Positions 1-5,038 of a DNA stretch of 5,038 nucleotides are shown here, piece by piece; position 1 is the stretch's first letter, and each line of letters starts with the position of its first letter. The stretch comes from Phytoactinopolyspora endophytica (lineage in GTDB: Bacteria; Actinomycetota; Actinomycetes; Jiangellales; Jiangellaceae). The notes under the pieces were generated by a model that saw only the letters and a list, made by a program, of their open reading frames with translations, did no database searches and was not told the DNA's origin. The stretch covers positions 203,202 to 208,239 of the forward strand of contig NZ_ML142850.1 in assembly GCF_004138495.1 (NCBI RefSeq), given 5' to 3'. Both the position numbers and the translations under genes were made by a program.

Positions 1-945
1 GCGCGGACGCGTCCCGGGCCGGGGCGGCGGCCGGGGCGCGGAGGGCGGAACGGTGCCGGCCCGACCGGCCAGTTCCGGCTCGCGTCGCGTCCACACCTGG
101 CGTCGGGCCCACACCTCGGCGAGCAACGTCGTCCGGTACACAGCATCAACCGCCGGCGTCGCGACCCCTTGTGACAGGCCGTGCACGGCCGCGTTCGCGA
201 GCGTGAGCACGAGGTCGGTCTCGATCGGCCCGACCCGTCGTTTCAGGCCGCGACGCAGATCTCGCTCGATCTCGAGCAACGCGAGCGCACTCCTGACCTG
301 ACGCGGCAGCGGCGAGAACCGGAACACGGACTGGATGAGCGCCATGCCTGTGGCCACGCAGTCCGCCGCCAGCTCGGTGGCGACGGCGGCGATCGGCGTC
401 GAGTCGCCCGGATGGGTCGGCCGTCGCCAGGAGAAGTCGTCCTCCCGGGTGCCGTGCTCTTCCTCCACGCCGCGGACGGTGTCCAGCAGCGTCCCGACGT
501 CCACCCGCCCCTCGTCGAAGGCGACCAGCACCTGGCCGGTCACGGCGTTCACCCGCGCCCAGCGCACGCCTTTCACCCGCCGCAGCGCCTTCGGTACGTT
601 CTCAGCCAGCCTGCGCCTGCCGGCACCATCCCGGCCACCGAGCCCACGCACCTCGATATGTACCGTTCCGTCACCGGACCAGACCCGTCGGTGCTGTCGT
701 CTGGGGTGCACGTCGGTGAGCGCACGAGCGGCCGACGCGGCTTCCCGGGCCGGTTCACTCGGCAACATGTCGGCGGCCACCCGGGGCAGCTCGGCGGCCA
801 CCCGGGGCAGCGACGACAACGCGTGGGAGGCGGTCTGCGGCAGCACCTTGGCCGTGCCCTTCGCGACTCCCGCCGTGTATGCGGCGCCCGAGATCCCGGC
901 CAACACCGCGCGAGCCCCAAGCCGCGCCACACCAGCACCTAGCAT
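1..945 (-). CDS. Cation-translocating P-type ATPase, CtpI-like, N-terminal part (runs off left edge)
   Basis: The frame opens at ATG 945-943 and stays open for 315 codons to the window edge, with no in-frame start found in the gap upstream. A weak AGAAG sits 4 bases before the ATG. What is visible is the cytosolic N-terminal region, not the pump. Residues 1-60 are Ala/Gly-rich and amphipathic, with a duplicated LPRVAA(E/D) unit at 46-59. Residues 93-160 resemble a degenerate heavy-metal-associated (HMA) fold (TVHIEVRGL, then VPKALRRVKGVRWARVNAVTGQ) without the metal-binding CxxC. Residues 240-292 (DLVLTLANAAVHGLSQG, then TTLLAEVWARRQ and REPELAG) match what I recall of the region before the membrane domain in actinobacterial CtpI-type ATPases of about 1500 residues. 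A Pro/Arg-rich linker follows at 299-315. The DKTG phosphorylation motif and membrane helices would lie to the left. The family call rests on remembered similarity, and the ion is unknown. It may read through from the upstream operon. Confidence 0.75.
   Translation of the reverse strand, partial: MLGAGVARLGARAVLAGISGAAYTAGVAKGTAKVLPQTASHALSSLPRVAAELPRVAADMLPSEPAREAASAARALTDVHPRRQHRRVWSGDGTVHIEVRGLGGRDGAGRRRLAENVPKALRRVKGVRWARVNAVTGQVLVAFDEGRVDVGTLLDTVRGVEEEHGTREDDFSWRRPTHPGDSTPIAAVATELAADCVATGMALIQSVFRFSPLPRQVRSALALLEIERDLRRGLKRRVGPIETDLVLTLANAAVHGLSQGVATPAVDAVYRTTLLAEVWARRQVWTRREPELAGRAGTVPPSAPRPPPRPGTRPR
770..811. repeat. Perfect tandem duplication of a 21-bp unit
   Basis: Bases 770-790 and 791-811 are identical 21-bp units, each starting tcggcggccac and ending ccggggcagc on the plus strand. 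The unit is 7 codons long and keeps the frame of the ATPase gene, giving LPRVAAE followed by LPRVAAD. Identity at every base, including third positions, points to a recent slippage duplication rather than an old protein repeat. Confidence 0.9.
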
Positions 946-1006
946 GCCGCTTCTGTTACCCGGACCGCCGAGTCCTAAAAGGCCACCCCGCCCAACCCTT
1001 GCGGCG
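946..1006. other. 61-bp gap between the RNase H/phosphatase stop and the ATPase start
   Basis: Read on the minus strand, this gap has a G-rich stretch, a TTTT run and a small possible hairpin (GGAC, 6-base loop, GTCC). The hairpin comes after the T run, not before it. An AAGG/CCTT pairing that ends in the T run has only four pairs. Neither makes a convincing intrinsic terminator. I also see no clear -35/-10 pair for the ATPase gene, so read-through from the upstream operon is possible. Confidence 0.5.
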
Positions 1007-2269
1007 TCAGGAACGGTAGTTGAACCCCGCCAGGGCCGAGGTGCCGTCGCTGTAGTGCTGGATCTCCGTCGCCGAGCCCGGCATCGGCTGCATCCGGAAC
1101 ATCGCCGACGGCGGCGCCTCCAGAACCATCCGGACCAGGGAGCGGATCGGCAGCGAATGGGTCGCCACCACAACCGTCTGTCCCGGATATGCGCTGACGA
1201 TGCGGTCCCGGGCGGCAGCGATCCGGGTGGCGAGCTCGTCCAGCGACTCGCCGCCCGGCGGCCGGAACGACGTCGACTCGAACCATTGGGCCAGGTCGTC
1301 CGGGTACCGCTCGCTGATCTCCGCCAGCGTCAGGCCTTCCCAGACACCGAACTCGCACTCGCGCCACTCGTGGTCCAGCACGATATCCGCCGCTCCCAGC
1401 CGGGACGCGATGGCTTCGGCCGTCTGCCGGGTCCGCACCATCGGCGACGCTACGACGACCGGTACTCCGGGACCCGGTATCAGGCCGGCCGCGGAGGTGG
1501 CATCGGCGACGGTGCTCGCCTCCGCCTCGCCCGCCGGCACGGCGCCGTCCACCGTAGACAGGCGAAGGATCGCCTCGGAACCGGCCAGCAGATCAGCGGC
1601 CCGCTTGGCCTGCCCGAGGCCGACGTCGTCGAGTGGCGGCCCGTCCACACCGCCGCCGCTGAACGCATGGCCCCTCGTCATCGCGGTCTGACCGTGCCGG
1701 ACCAGGACGAGGGTGGTCGGCGGGTCCATCTCCCCCGACCACAGGGCAGGCATTTCTCGGGACGGTTCCGGCTGGCTCTGCACGGACGGAGCCGGTTCCC
1801 CGGCACCTGCGAGATCCCCGGCGCCAGCGAGCTCTTCGGCCGAGGGCTGCGGGGTGGGTTTGCCGTCGAGGGCGTCGTTCAGCAGCCGGTCGGCATGGGC
1901 GTTCTCCGCACGAGGCACCCAGGTGTAGGCCACCGCGCCGGGCGAGAAGATCCGCTGCGCCGTCAGCGCCAGCGGCCGCATGTCCGGATGCTTGATCTTC
2001 CAGCGGCCGGACATCTGCTCGACCACGAGCTTGGAGTCCAGGCGCGCCTCGACCTCGGCATCAGGGTCGATGGCGAACGCCATCTGCAGGCCCGCGATCA
2101 ACCCCCGGTACTCCGCGACGTTGTTGGTCGCGACGCCGATGGTCTCACCCGCCTCGGCCAGTACCTCACCCGAACCGGCGGAGCGAACCAGCGCGCCGAA
2201 GGCAGCCGGGCCCGGGTTTCCCCGAGAGCCGCCGTCGGCCTCGATGATCAACCGCGACATGCCTCTCAC
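1007..2269 (-). CDS. Bifunctional RNase HI / histidine (acid, CobC-like) phosphatase
   Basis: This 420-residue fusion matches the architecture of M. tuberculosis Rv2228c. The N-terminal RNase HI domain (about 5-135) should cleave RNA in RNA/DNA hybrids. It starts with IEADGGSRGNPGPA and has a full DEDD set: D12, E53 (NVAEYRGL), D78 (RLDSKLV) and D127 (AHADRL). A Gly/Ala/Pro/Glu-rich linker spans about 138-183. The phosphatase domain follows with R191-H192-G193 (phosphohistidine), R279 (SPMVRTRQTA), E304 (ECEFGVWEG) and H371 (ATHSLPIR), so all expected active-site residues are present. Relatives have acid or alpha-ribazole phosphatase activity, which would fit cobalamin synthesis; the substrate here is inferred. 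An extra segment of roughly 39 residues (about 230-268) separates the first helix from the SPMVRT strand. The GTG start at 2269 overlaps the zinc-ribbon stop as GTGA. ATG 2260 (MSRLIIEADGG) is closer to the usual family start, but its only Shine-Dalgarno-like sequence is one base away. Confidence 0.93.
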   Translation of the reverse strand: MRGMSRLIIEADGGSRGNPGPAAFGALVRSAGSGEVLAEAGETIGVATNNVAEYRGLIAGLQMAFAIDPDAEVEARLDSKLVVEQMSGRWKIKHPDMRPLALTAQRIFSPGAVAYTWVPRAENAHADRLLNDALDGKPTPQPSAEELAGAGDLAGAGEPAPSVQSQPEPSREMPALWSGEMDPPTTLVLVRHGQTAMTRGHAFSGGGVDGPPLDDVGLGQAKRAADLLAGSEAILRLSTVDGAVPAGEAEASTVADATSAAGLIPGPGVPVVVASPMVRTRQTAEAIASRLGAADIVLDHEWRECEFGVWEGLTLAEISERYPDDLAQWFESTSFRPPGGESLDELATRIAAARDRIVSAYPGQTVVVATHSLPIRSLVRMVLEAPPSAMFRMQPMPGSATEIQHYSDGTSALAGFNYRS

Positions 2270-3009
2270 ACGCCGCCGTCAGGCACCCGGACGAGGATGC
2301 GACGGCATTCGTCGTGACGGATCACCACCTCGGGGGCGAAGCTGGCGATCCGAGTGAGCTCCGCCGGGTCGAGCTGCATCTGGCAGCCCTCGCACATGCG
2401 GCGTCGCAGTGCCGCCGCGCCGATACCACTGGAAGAGGCGCGGATCTTCTCGTACAGGGCGAGCAGGTCCTCCGGGAGCTGGGCAGCGAGCTCGGCACGC
2501 CGCGTCCGTGCGTCCTCGGACTCCTTGTCGATCTCCGCCCATTGCGCGTCGCGGCTGCCTTGGACCTCCCGCACACGCTCACCGGTCTTCTCGCGCTGGT
2601 TGTTCACCGAGTCGACCTCGTTCTGGGCCTGCTCGAGACGCTCCATGATCTCCAGCTCGGTGTCCTCGAGCTCGGACTGGCGCCGGTTCAGCGACTCGAC
2701 CTCCTTCTGGAGGCTCTCCAGCTCCTTCGGTGAGGAGACCTGGCCCGAGTCGAGGCGTTTCTGGTCACGCGATTTGCGAGTCCGTACCTGCTCCACATCG
2801 GAGTCGGCACGCTTCTGCTCGCGTTCCAGATCGCTCACGGCCGTCTGCGCTACCACGAGGGCATCGCCCAGCCGAGCGTGTTCGGCGGCGAGGGTTTCGA
2901 CTTCAGCGACCTCCGGCAGGGTCTTGCGCCGGTGCGCCAACTGGTCAAGCTTCAGGTCCAGCTTCTGCACATCGAGGAGGCGGAGCTGGACTTCCGGGTC
3001 AACGTTCAG
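2266..3009 (-). CDS. Coiled-coil zinc-ribbon domain protein (COG1579 / zf-RING_7 type)
   Basis: From the proposed CTG start the protein has 247 residues. It begins NVDPEVQLRLLDVQKLD and then LDQLAHRRKTLPE, the N-terminus I remember for actinobacterial members. A long, highly charged coiled coil (about residues 25-175) has Leu/Val spacing in a heptad style and is rich in Glu, Arg, Lys and Gln. The zinc ribbon follows: CEGC (C206, C209), then HDEC (H232, C235) just before RRILVR. The family normally has Cys at the third ligand position, so this would be a C3H site. The family is described as a predicted nucleic-acid-binding or scaffold protein; Helicobacter HP0958 (FlgZ) is a distant relative. 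No enzyme motif is present. The start overlaps the Nif3 gene by 11 bases. The first conventional start in frame, GTG 2970, would remove 13 residues including the conserved VQLRLLD. Identification is secure, but the cellular role is not. Confidence 0.9.
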   Translation of the reverse strand: MNVDPEVQLRLLDVQKLDLKLDQLAHRRKTLPEVAEVETLAAEHARLGDALVVAQTAVSDLEREQKRADSDVEQVRTRKSRDQKRLDSGQVSSPKELESLQKEVESLNRRQSELEDTELEIMERLEQAQNEVDSVNNQREKTGERVREVQGSRDAQWAEIDKESEDARTRRAELAAQLPEDLLALYEKIRASSSGIGAAALRRRMCEGCQMQLDPAELTRIASFAPEVVIRHDECRRILVRVPDGGV

Positions 3010-4180
3010 CAGTAGTCCCTTCCTCGGGCACGGGCGTCCCGGGTGAGCGGGACGGCTCGTGCAGTGTCCACGGATCTGTCGGTACCACGGATACGTGGGT
3101 TTCCACCCTAGTACCTTCTACGCCAAGATCGGCCCGCAGTCTCTGGGCCGCAACTGTGAGCCACGGCCATTCCCCAGCCCAGTGCGCGACGTCTACGAGA
3201 GCGGGCCCGCCGTTGTCGATCGCCTCGGAGGCCGGATGGTGCCGCAGATCCCCGGTCACGTAGGCGTCGACGCCGGAACGGCGCGCGGTTTCCAGCAAGG
3301 AGTCCCCTGCTCCGCCGCATACCGCCACCGTGCGGATCGGTGCATCAGGATCGCCCGCGGCCCGTACTCCCGCCGCGGTCGCGGGCAGCGCGCCCGCCAC
3401 CCGCCGGAGGAATGCGCGCAGCGATTCCGGCTCCTCGAGCATGCCGATCCTGCCGAGGCCCGTCGTCGCCGGAAGGACCGCCAGTTCATAGATGTCGTAC
3501 GCCGGTTCCTCGTAAGGGTGCGCGGCGATCAGCGCGTCGACGACGTGCGTCCGCAGCCGTCGTGGGACCACCATCTCCAGCCGGTACTCGGCTACCTCCT
3601 CGATCTCCCCGACCTGCCCGATGGTCGGGTTCGCCCCGGCGCCGGGCCGGAACGTGCCGGTGCCGGACGTCGTCCACGCGCAGCGCTCGTAGTCGCCGAT
3701 CACCCCCGCTCCGACGGCCGTGAGCGCGTCCAGCACCCGTCCGGTGTGCGGCTCGGGAACGAAGACGACCAGCTTGTCCTGCTGCTCACCGGAGTGCGCG
3801 CTGAGCGGTCGCAGGCCGTGTAGCCCGAGCGCGTCCGCCAGCGCGTCGTTCACCCCGGGATCGGCGGTGTCCGCGTTGGTGTGTGCGGTGTAGAGGGCGA
3901 TGCCGTTGGAGACCAGGCGATGGACCAGCCGGCCCTTCGGGTTGGTGGCGGCGACGCCGTGCACCGGCCGCAGGAACAACGGATGGTGGGTGACGATCAG
4001 GTCCGCGCCCCACTCGATGGCCTCGTCGGCAACGGCGGCGACCGGGTCCACGGCGAACAACACCCGCCGCACCTCCGCATCCGGGTCACCGCAGACCAGT
4101 CCGACGGCGTCCCAGGACTCCGCCCGCGACTGCGGGTAGTGCTGTTCCAGAACGTTCAGTACATCGGCAAGCGTCGACAC
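2999..4180 (-). CDS. Nif3-like dinuclear metal-centre hexameric protein with YqfO-type insert
   Basis: The 393-residue product belongs to the Nif3/YbgI/YqfO family (often labelled GTP cyclohydrolase 1 type 2-like), cytosolic toroidal hexamers with two metals per subunit and an uncertain reaction. Visible family blocks are ESWDAVGLVCGDP near the N-terminus, VTHHPLF (H65, H66), TAHTNAD (H100, D104) and DVAHWAGEW (H333, E337), so the full metal-ligand set is intact. Between the halves, about residues 135-233, lies the PII/CutA-like insert of the longer YqfO subclass, which includes IGDYERCAW, a Gly-rich GTGTFRPG and AHPYEEPAYDIYEL. A polar tail of about 25 residues follows VSVVPTDPWT. I chose GTG 4180 because it gives the usual MSTLADV beginning and has GGGTGG five bases upstream. 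GTG 4189, three codons earlier, lacks such a site and has an in-frame TGA just upstream. The 3' end overlaps the zinc-ribbon gene. It is probably the first gene of the operon. Confidence 0.93.
   Translation of the reverse strand: MSTLADVLNVLEQHYPQSRAESWDAVGLVCGDPDAEVRRVLFAVDPVAAVADEAIEWGADLIVTHHPLFLRPVHGVAATNPKGRLVHRLVSNGIALYTAHTNADTADPGVNDALADALGLHGLRPLSAHSGEQQDKLVVFVPEPHTGRVLDALTAVGAGVIGDYERCAWTTSGTGTFRPGAGANPTIGQVGEIEEVAEYRLEMVVPRRLRTHVVDALIAAHPYEEPAYDIYELAVLPATTGLGRIGMLEEPESLRAFLRRVAGALPATAAGVRAAGDPDAPIRTVAVCGGAGDSLLETARRSGVDAYVTGDLRHHPASEAIDNGGPALVDVAHWAGEWPWLTVAAQRLRADLGVEGTRVETHVSVVPTDPWTLHEPSRSPGTPVPEEGTTAER
3017..3024 (-). promoter_or_regulatory. Shine-Dalgarno AGGAAGGG selecting a CTG start for the zinc-ribbon gene
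   Basis: On the minus strand AGGAAGGG ends 7 bases before CTG 3009-3007, an ideal ribosome-binding spacing. No ATG, GTG or TTG occurs in this frame nearby upstream. GTG 2970 lacks a comparable site and sits inside the conserved N-terminal block. The site lies inside the last codons of the Nif3 gene, as expected for a coupled operon. Confidence 0.65.
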
Positions 4181-4326
4181 AGCCGCCACCCTAGTTCAGA
4201 CTCGTGACCATCAGCTGCGAACCCCAACGAGAAGGGCTTGCGTTCCAGAGTAGGCACGATTCGCTTCTTCGCGAACAGGTCCAGCCGCGTCGTTGCGACC
4301 GACCCAGGCACCGATCATCCACCTCA
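4181..4326. other. Intergenic region between the methyltransferase and the Nif3 operon
   Basis: This gap is long enough for a promoter serving the Nif3 operon. It contains a small inverted repeat, TTCGC / GCGAA around TTCTTC (4260-4275), and the start of a GATCATC / GATGATC pair (4313-4319 and 4344-4350) that brackets the methyltransferase stop. Neither is followed by a T run, so no intrinsic terminator is evident for the methyltransferase gene. I see no small ORF or RNA gene in it. Confidence 0.5.
4247..4252 (-). promoter_or_regulatory. Possible -10 element (TACTCT) upstream of the Nif3 operon
   Basis: TACTCT on the minus strand fits the TAnnnT form of actinobacterial housekeeping -10 elements and would put transcription start near 4240, leaving a leader of about 60 bases. 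The hexamer 17 bases upstream is TTCGCG, a poor -35 match. A second candidate, TAGGGT at 4193-4188, would start transcription close to GTG 4180, giving a nearly leaderless message. This rests on pattern matching only. Confidence 0.25.
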
Positions 4327-5038
4327 TCAAGTGGCAAGCGGTTGATGATCGCCGCGCCGGCGGGCGAGAACGGCGAGCACGGTGGGGAGCGGGACGTCGT
4401 CCGTCCCCGATTCGGCGCCTCCTGTCCGGGGCTCCACGACGCGGACGATGCTCAGCTCACCGTCGAGCACGGCGTTGATGACGTCGGCCAACGGCACGTG
4501 CCGCATGCCCACCCTGTCCCGGATGCCGCTGTTGGTCCACCACGGCTGGTGCTCGTGCCAGCCGGCGCGGTGATACTTGGGGTGGATGATCCGTCGTCCG
4601 TCATCGGTCCATTCGACGGAGGGTCCGTTGTAGCACGGGTGCACGCCATAGAAGAGGAACAGACCACCGGGAGTCAGGACGCGAGCGGCTTCTCGTACGA
4701 CACCGCGGAAGTCATCGACGTCGGTGGAAACCCACGTCGCCACGACCGTGTCGAAGGTGCCGTCCTCGAACGGCAGCCGCGCCGCGTCGCCCTGGACCAG
4801 CACACGGTTCCGACGACGCGCGACTCGGAGCTGGTCCGCCGAGATATCGACACCGACAACCGCGCGTCCGGTGGACCGGATCGCGTCCGCGTATTGCCCG
4901 GTGCCGCACCCGAGATCCAGGCACCGACCGCTCCCCCGCCCCAGCAACGACCGGACGATGTCGCTATGTCGCGATGCGGCAGGAGAGTTCCACTCGTCGT
5001 ACCAGTCGGCGTGCCCGTCATAGCGCGGGCGGTCAAGC
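4327..5038 (-). CDS. Class I SAM-dependent methyltransferase (5' end outside window)
   Basis: The frame is open from the right edge to a TGA at 4329-4327, which is followed directly by a second TGA, and gives 236 visible residues. The first visible residues, LDRPRYDGHADWYDEW, are typical of the N-terminus of this fold, so few codons are probably missing. No start codon is usable inside the window before the conserved part; TTG 4947 would discard the YDxxADWYDEW block. Numbering from the first visible residue: motif I is CLDLGCGTG (39-47), the acidic SAM-ribose contact is D64 in VVGVDIS, D84 follows in QGDAARLPF, motif II is FDTVVATW (95-102), and motif III is ARVLTPGGLFLFYG (about 118-131). 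The C-terminal part has HPCYNGP and an aromatic, His-rich stretch (residues 154-171) that probably forms the substrate lid. The methyl acceptor cannot be named. The gene is co-directional with the Nif3 operon but separated from it by 146 bp. Confidence 0.88.
   Translation of the reverse strand, partial: LDRPRYDGHADWYDEWNSPAASRHSDIVRSLLGRGSGRCLDLGCGTGQYADAIRSTGRAVVGVDISADQLRVARRRNRVLVQGDAARLPFEDGTFDTVVATWVSTDVDDFRGVVREAARVLTPGGLFLFYGVHPCYNGPSVEWTDDGRRIIHPKYHRAGWHEHQPWWTNSGIRDRVGMRHVPLADVINAVLDGELSIVRVVEPRTGGAESGTDDVPLPTVLAVLARRRGDHQPLAT

Noticed and set aside
573..938. Minus-strand open frame of 121 codons near the ATPase start
   Set aside because: It is out of frame with the 945-1 reading frame, which is open for the whole region and carries recognisable sequence. 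This frame is Arg/Cys/Pro-rich noise.
181..942. Plus-strand open frame of 253 codons opposite the ATPase gene
   Set aside because: It is the antisense shadow of the ATPase frame. The composition is dominated by Arg, His and Gly with no family motif, while the opposite strand shows recognisable ATPase N-terminal features.
1796..1852. Repeat-like (L)AGAG units in the linker of the RNase H/phosphatase fusion
   Set aside because: The two copies are short and differ in codons. This looks like ordinary low-complexity linker sequence rather than a defined repeat.
335..2317. Long plus-strand open frame of 660 codons
   Set aside because: It runs antisense across two well-supported minus-strand genes and the gap between them. 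Its product is low-complexity Arg/Pro/Ser-rich with no recognisable domain, as expected from codon bias in high-GC DNA.
3059..3823. Plus-strand open frame of 254 codons opposite the Nif3 gene
   Set aside because: It is antisense to a gene with a complete set of metal ligands, and its product has no recognisable domain.
4260..4275. TTCGC / GCGAA inverted repeat as a terminator for the methyltransferase gene
   Set aside because: It has only five base pairs and no T run on the 3' side, so it could easily occur by chance.
4313..4350. GATCATC / GATGATC pair around the methyltransferase stop as a regulatory hairpin
   Set aside because: The arms are seven bases with a 24-base loop and no T run, and one arm is inside the coding region. 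The evidence is too weak.
4674..5036. Minus-strand open frame of 120 codons at the right edge
   Set aside because: It is one frame off the methyltransferase, whose motif I and N-terminal YDxxADWYDEW block are in the other frame.

Overview
The window is GC-rich throughout and reads as chromosomal DNA of an actinobacterium. Three things suggest this: the base composition, GTG and possible CTG starts, and a gene order (Nif3-like protein, coiled-coil zinc-ribbon protein, RNase HI/acid phosphatase fusion) that I recall from Mycobacterium tuberculosis Rv2230c-Rv2229c-Rv2228c. I cannot name a genus. All genes I can support lie on the minus strand, so transcription runs from the right edge to the left. 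The large plus-strand open frames are antisense shadows typical of high-GC DNA.

From right to left in transcription order: (1) 5038-4327 is a class I SAM-dependent methyltransferase whose 5' end lies outside the window. (2) A 146-bp gap (4181-4326) probably holds the promoter of the next unit. (3) 4180-2999 is a Nif3-family dinuclear-metal protein with a YqfO-type insert domain. (4) 3009-2266 is a coiled-coil protein with a C-terminal zinc ribbon; its best start is a CTG that overlaps the Nif3 stop. (5) 2269-1007 is a fusion of RNase HI and a histidine phosphatase; its GTG start overlaps the preceding stop by four bases. (6) After a 61-bp gap, 945-1 is the N-terminal 315 codons of what looks like a CtpI-type cation P-type ATPase, which continues past the left edge. 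The catalytic ATPase domains are not in view, and its reading frame has no stop inside the window.

The three central genes overlap and are almost certainly co-transcribed and translationally coupled. Their shared role is not settled. The C-terminal domain of the fusion resembles cobalamin-pathway (CobC-like) phosphatases, the N-terminal domain cuts RNA in RNA/DNA hybrids, the zinc-ribbon protein is a predicted nucleic-acid or protein-binding factor, and the Nif3 protein is a metal-binding hexamer family of uncertain function. The methyltransferase and ATPase share the strand, but nothing in the sequence ties them to this operon's job.

I see no mobile element, RNA gene, CRISPR array or phage signature. 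The region is mostly ordinary housekeeping content. The points worth checking are local: a likely CTG start, a Cys-to-His change in the zinc ribbon, an extra loop in the phosphatase domain, and a perfect 21-bp tandem duplication in the ATPase gene.
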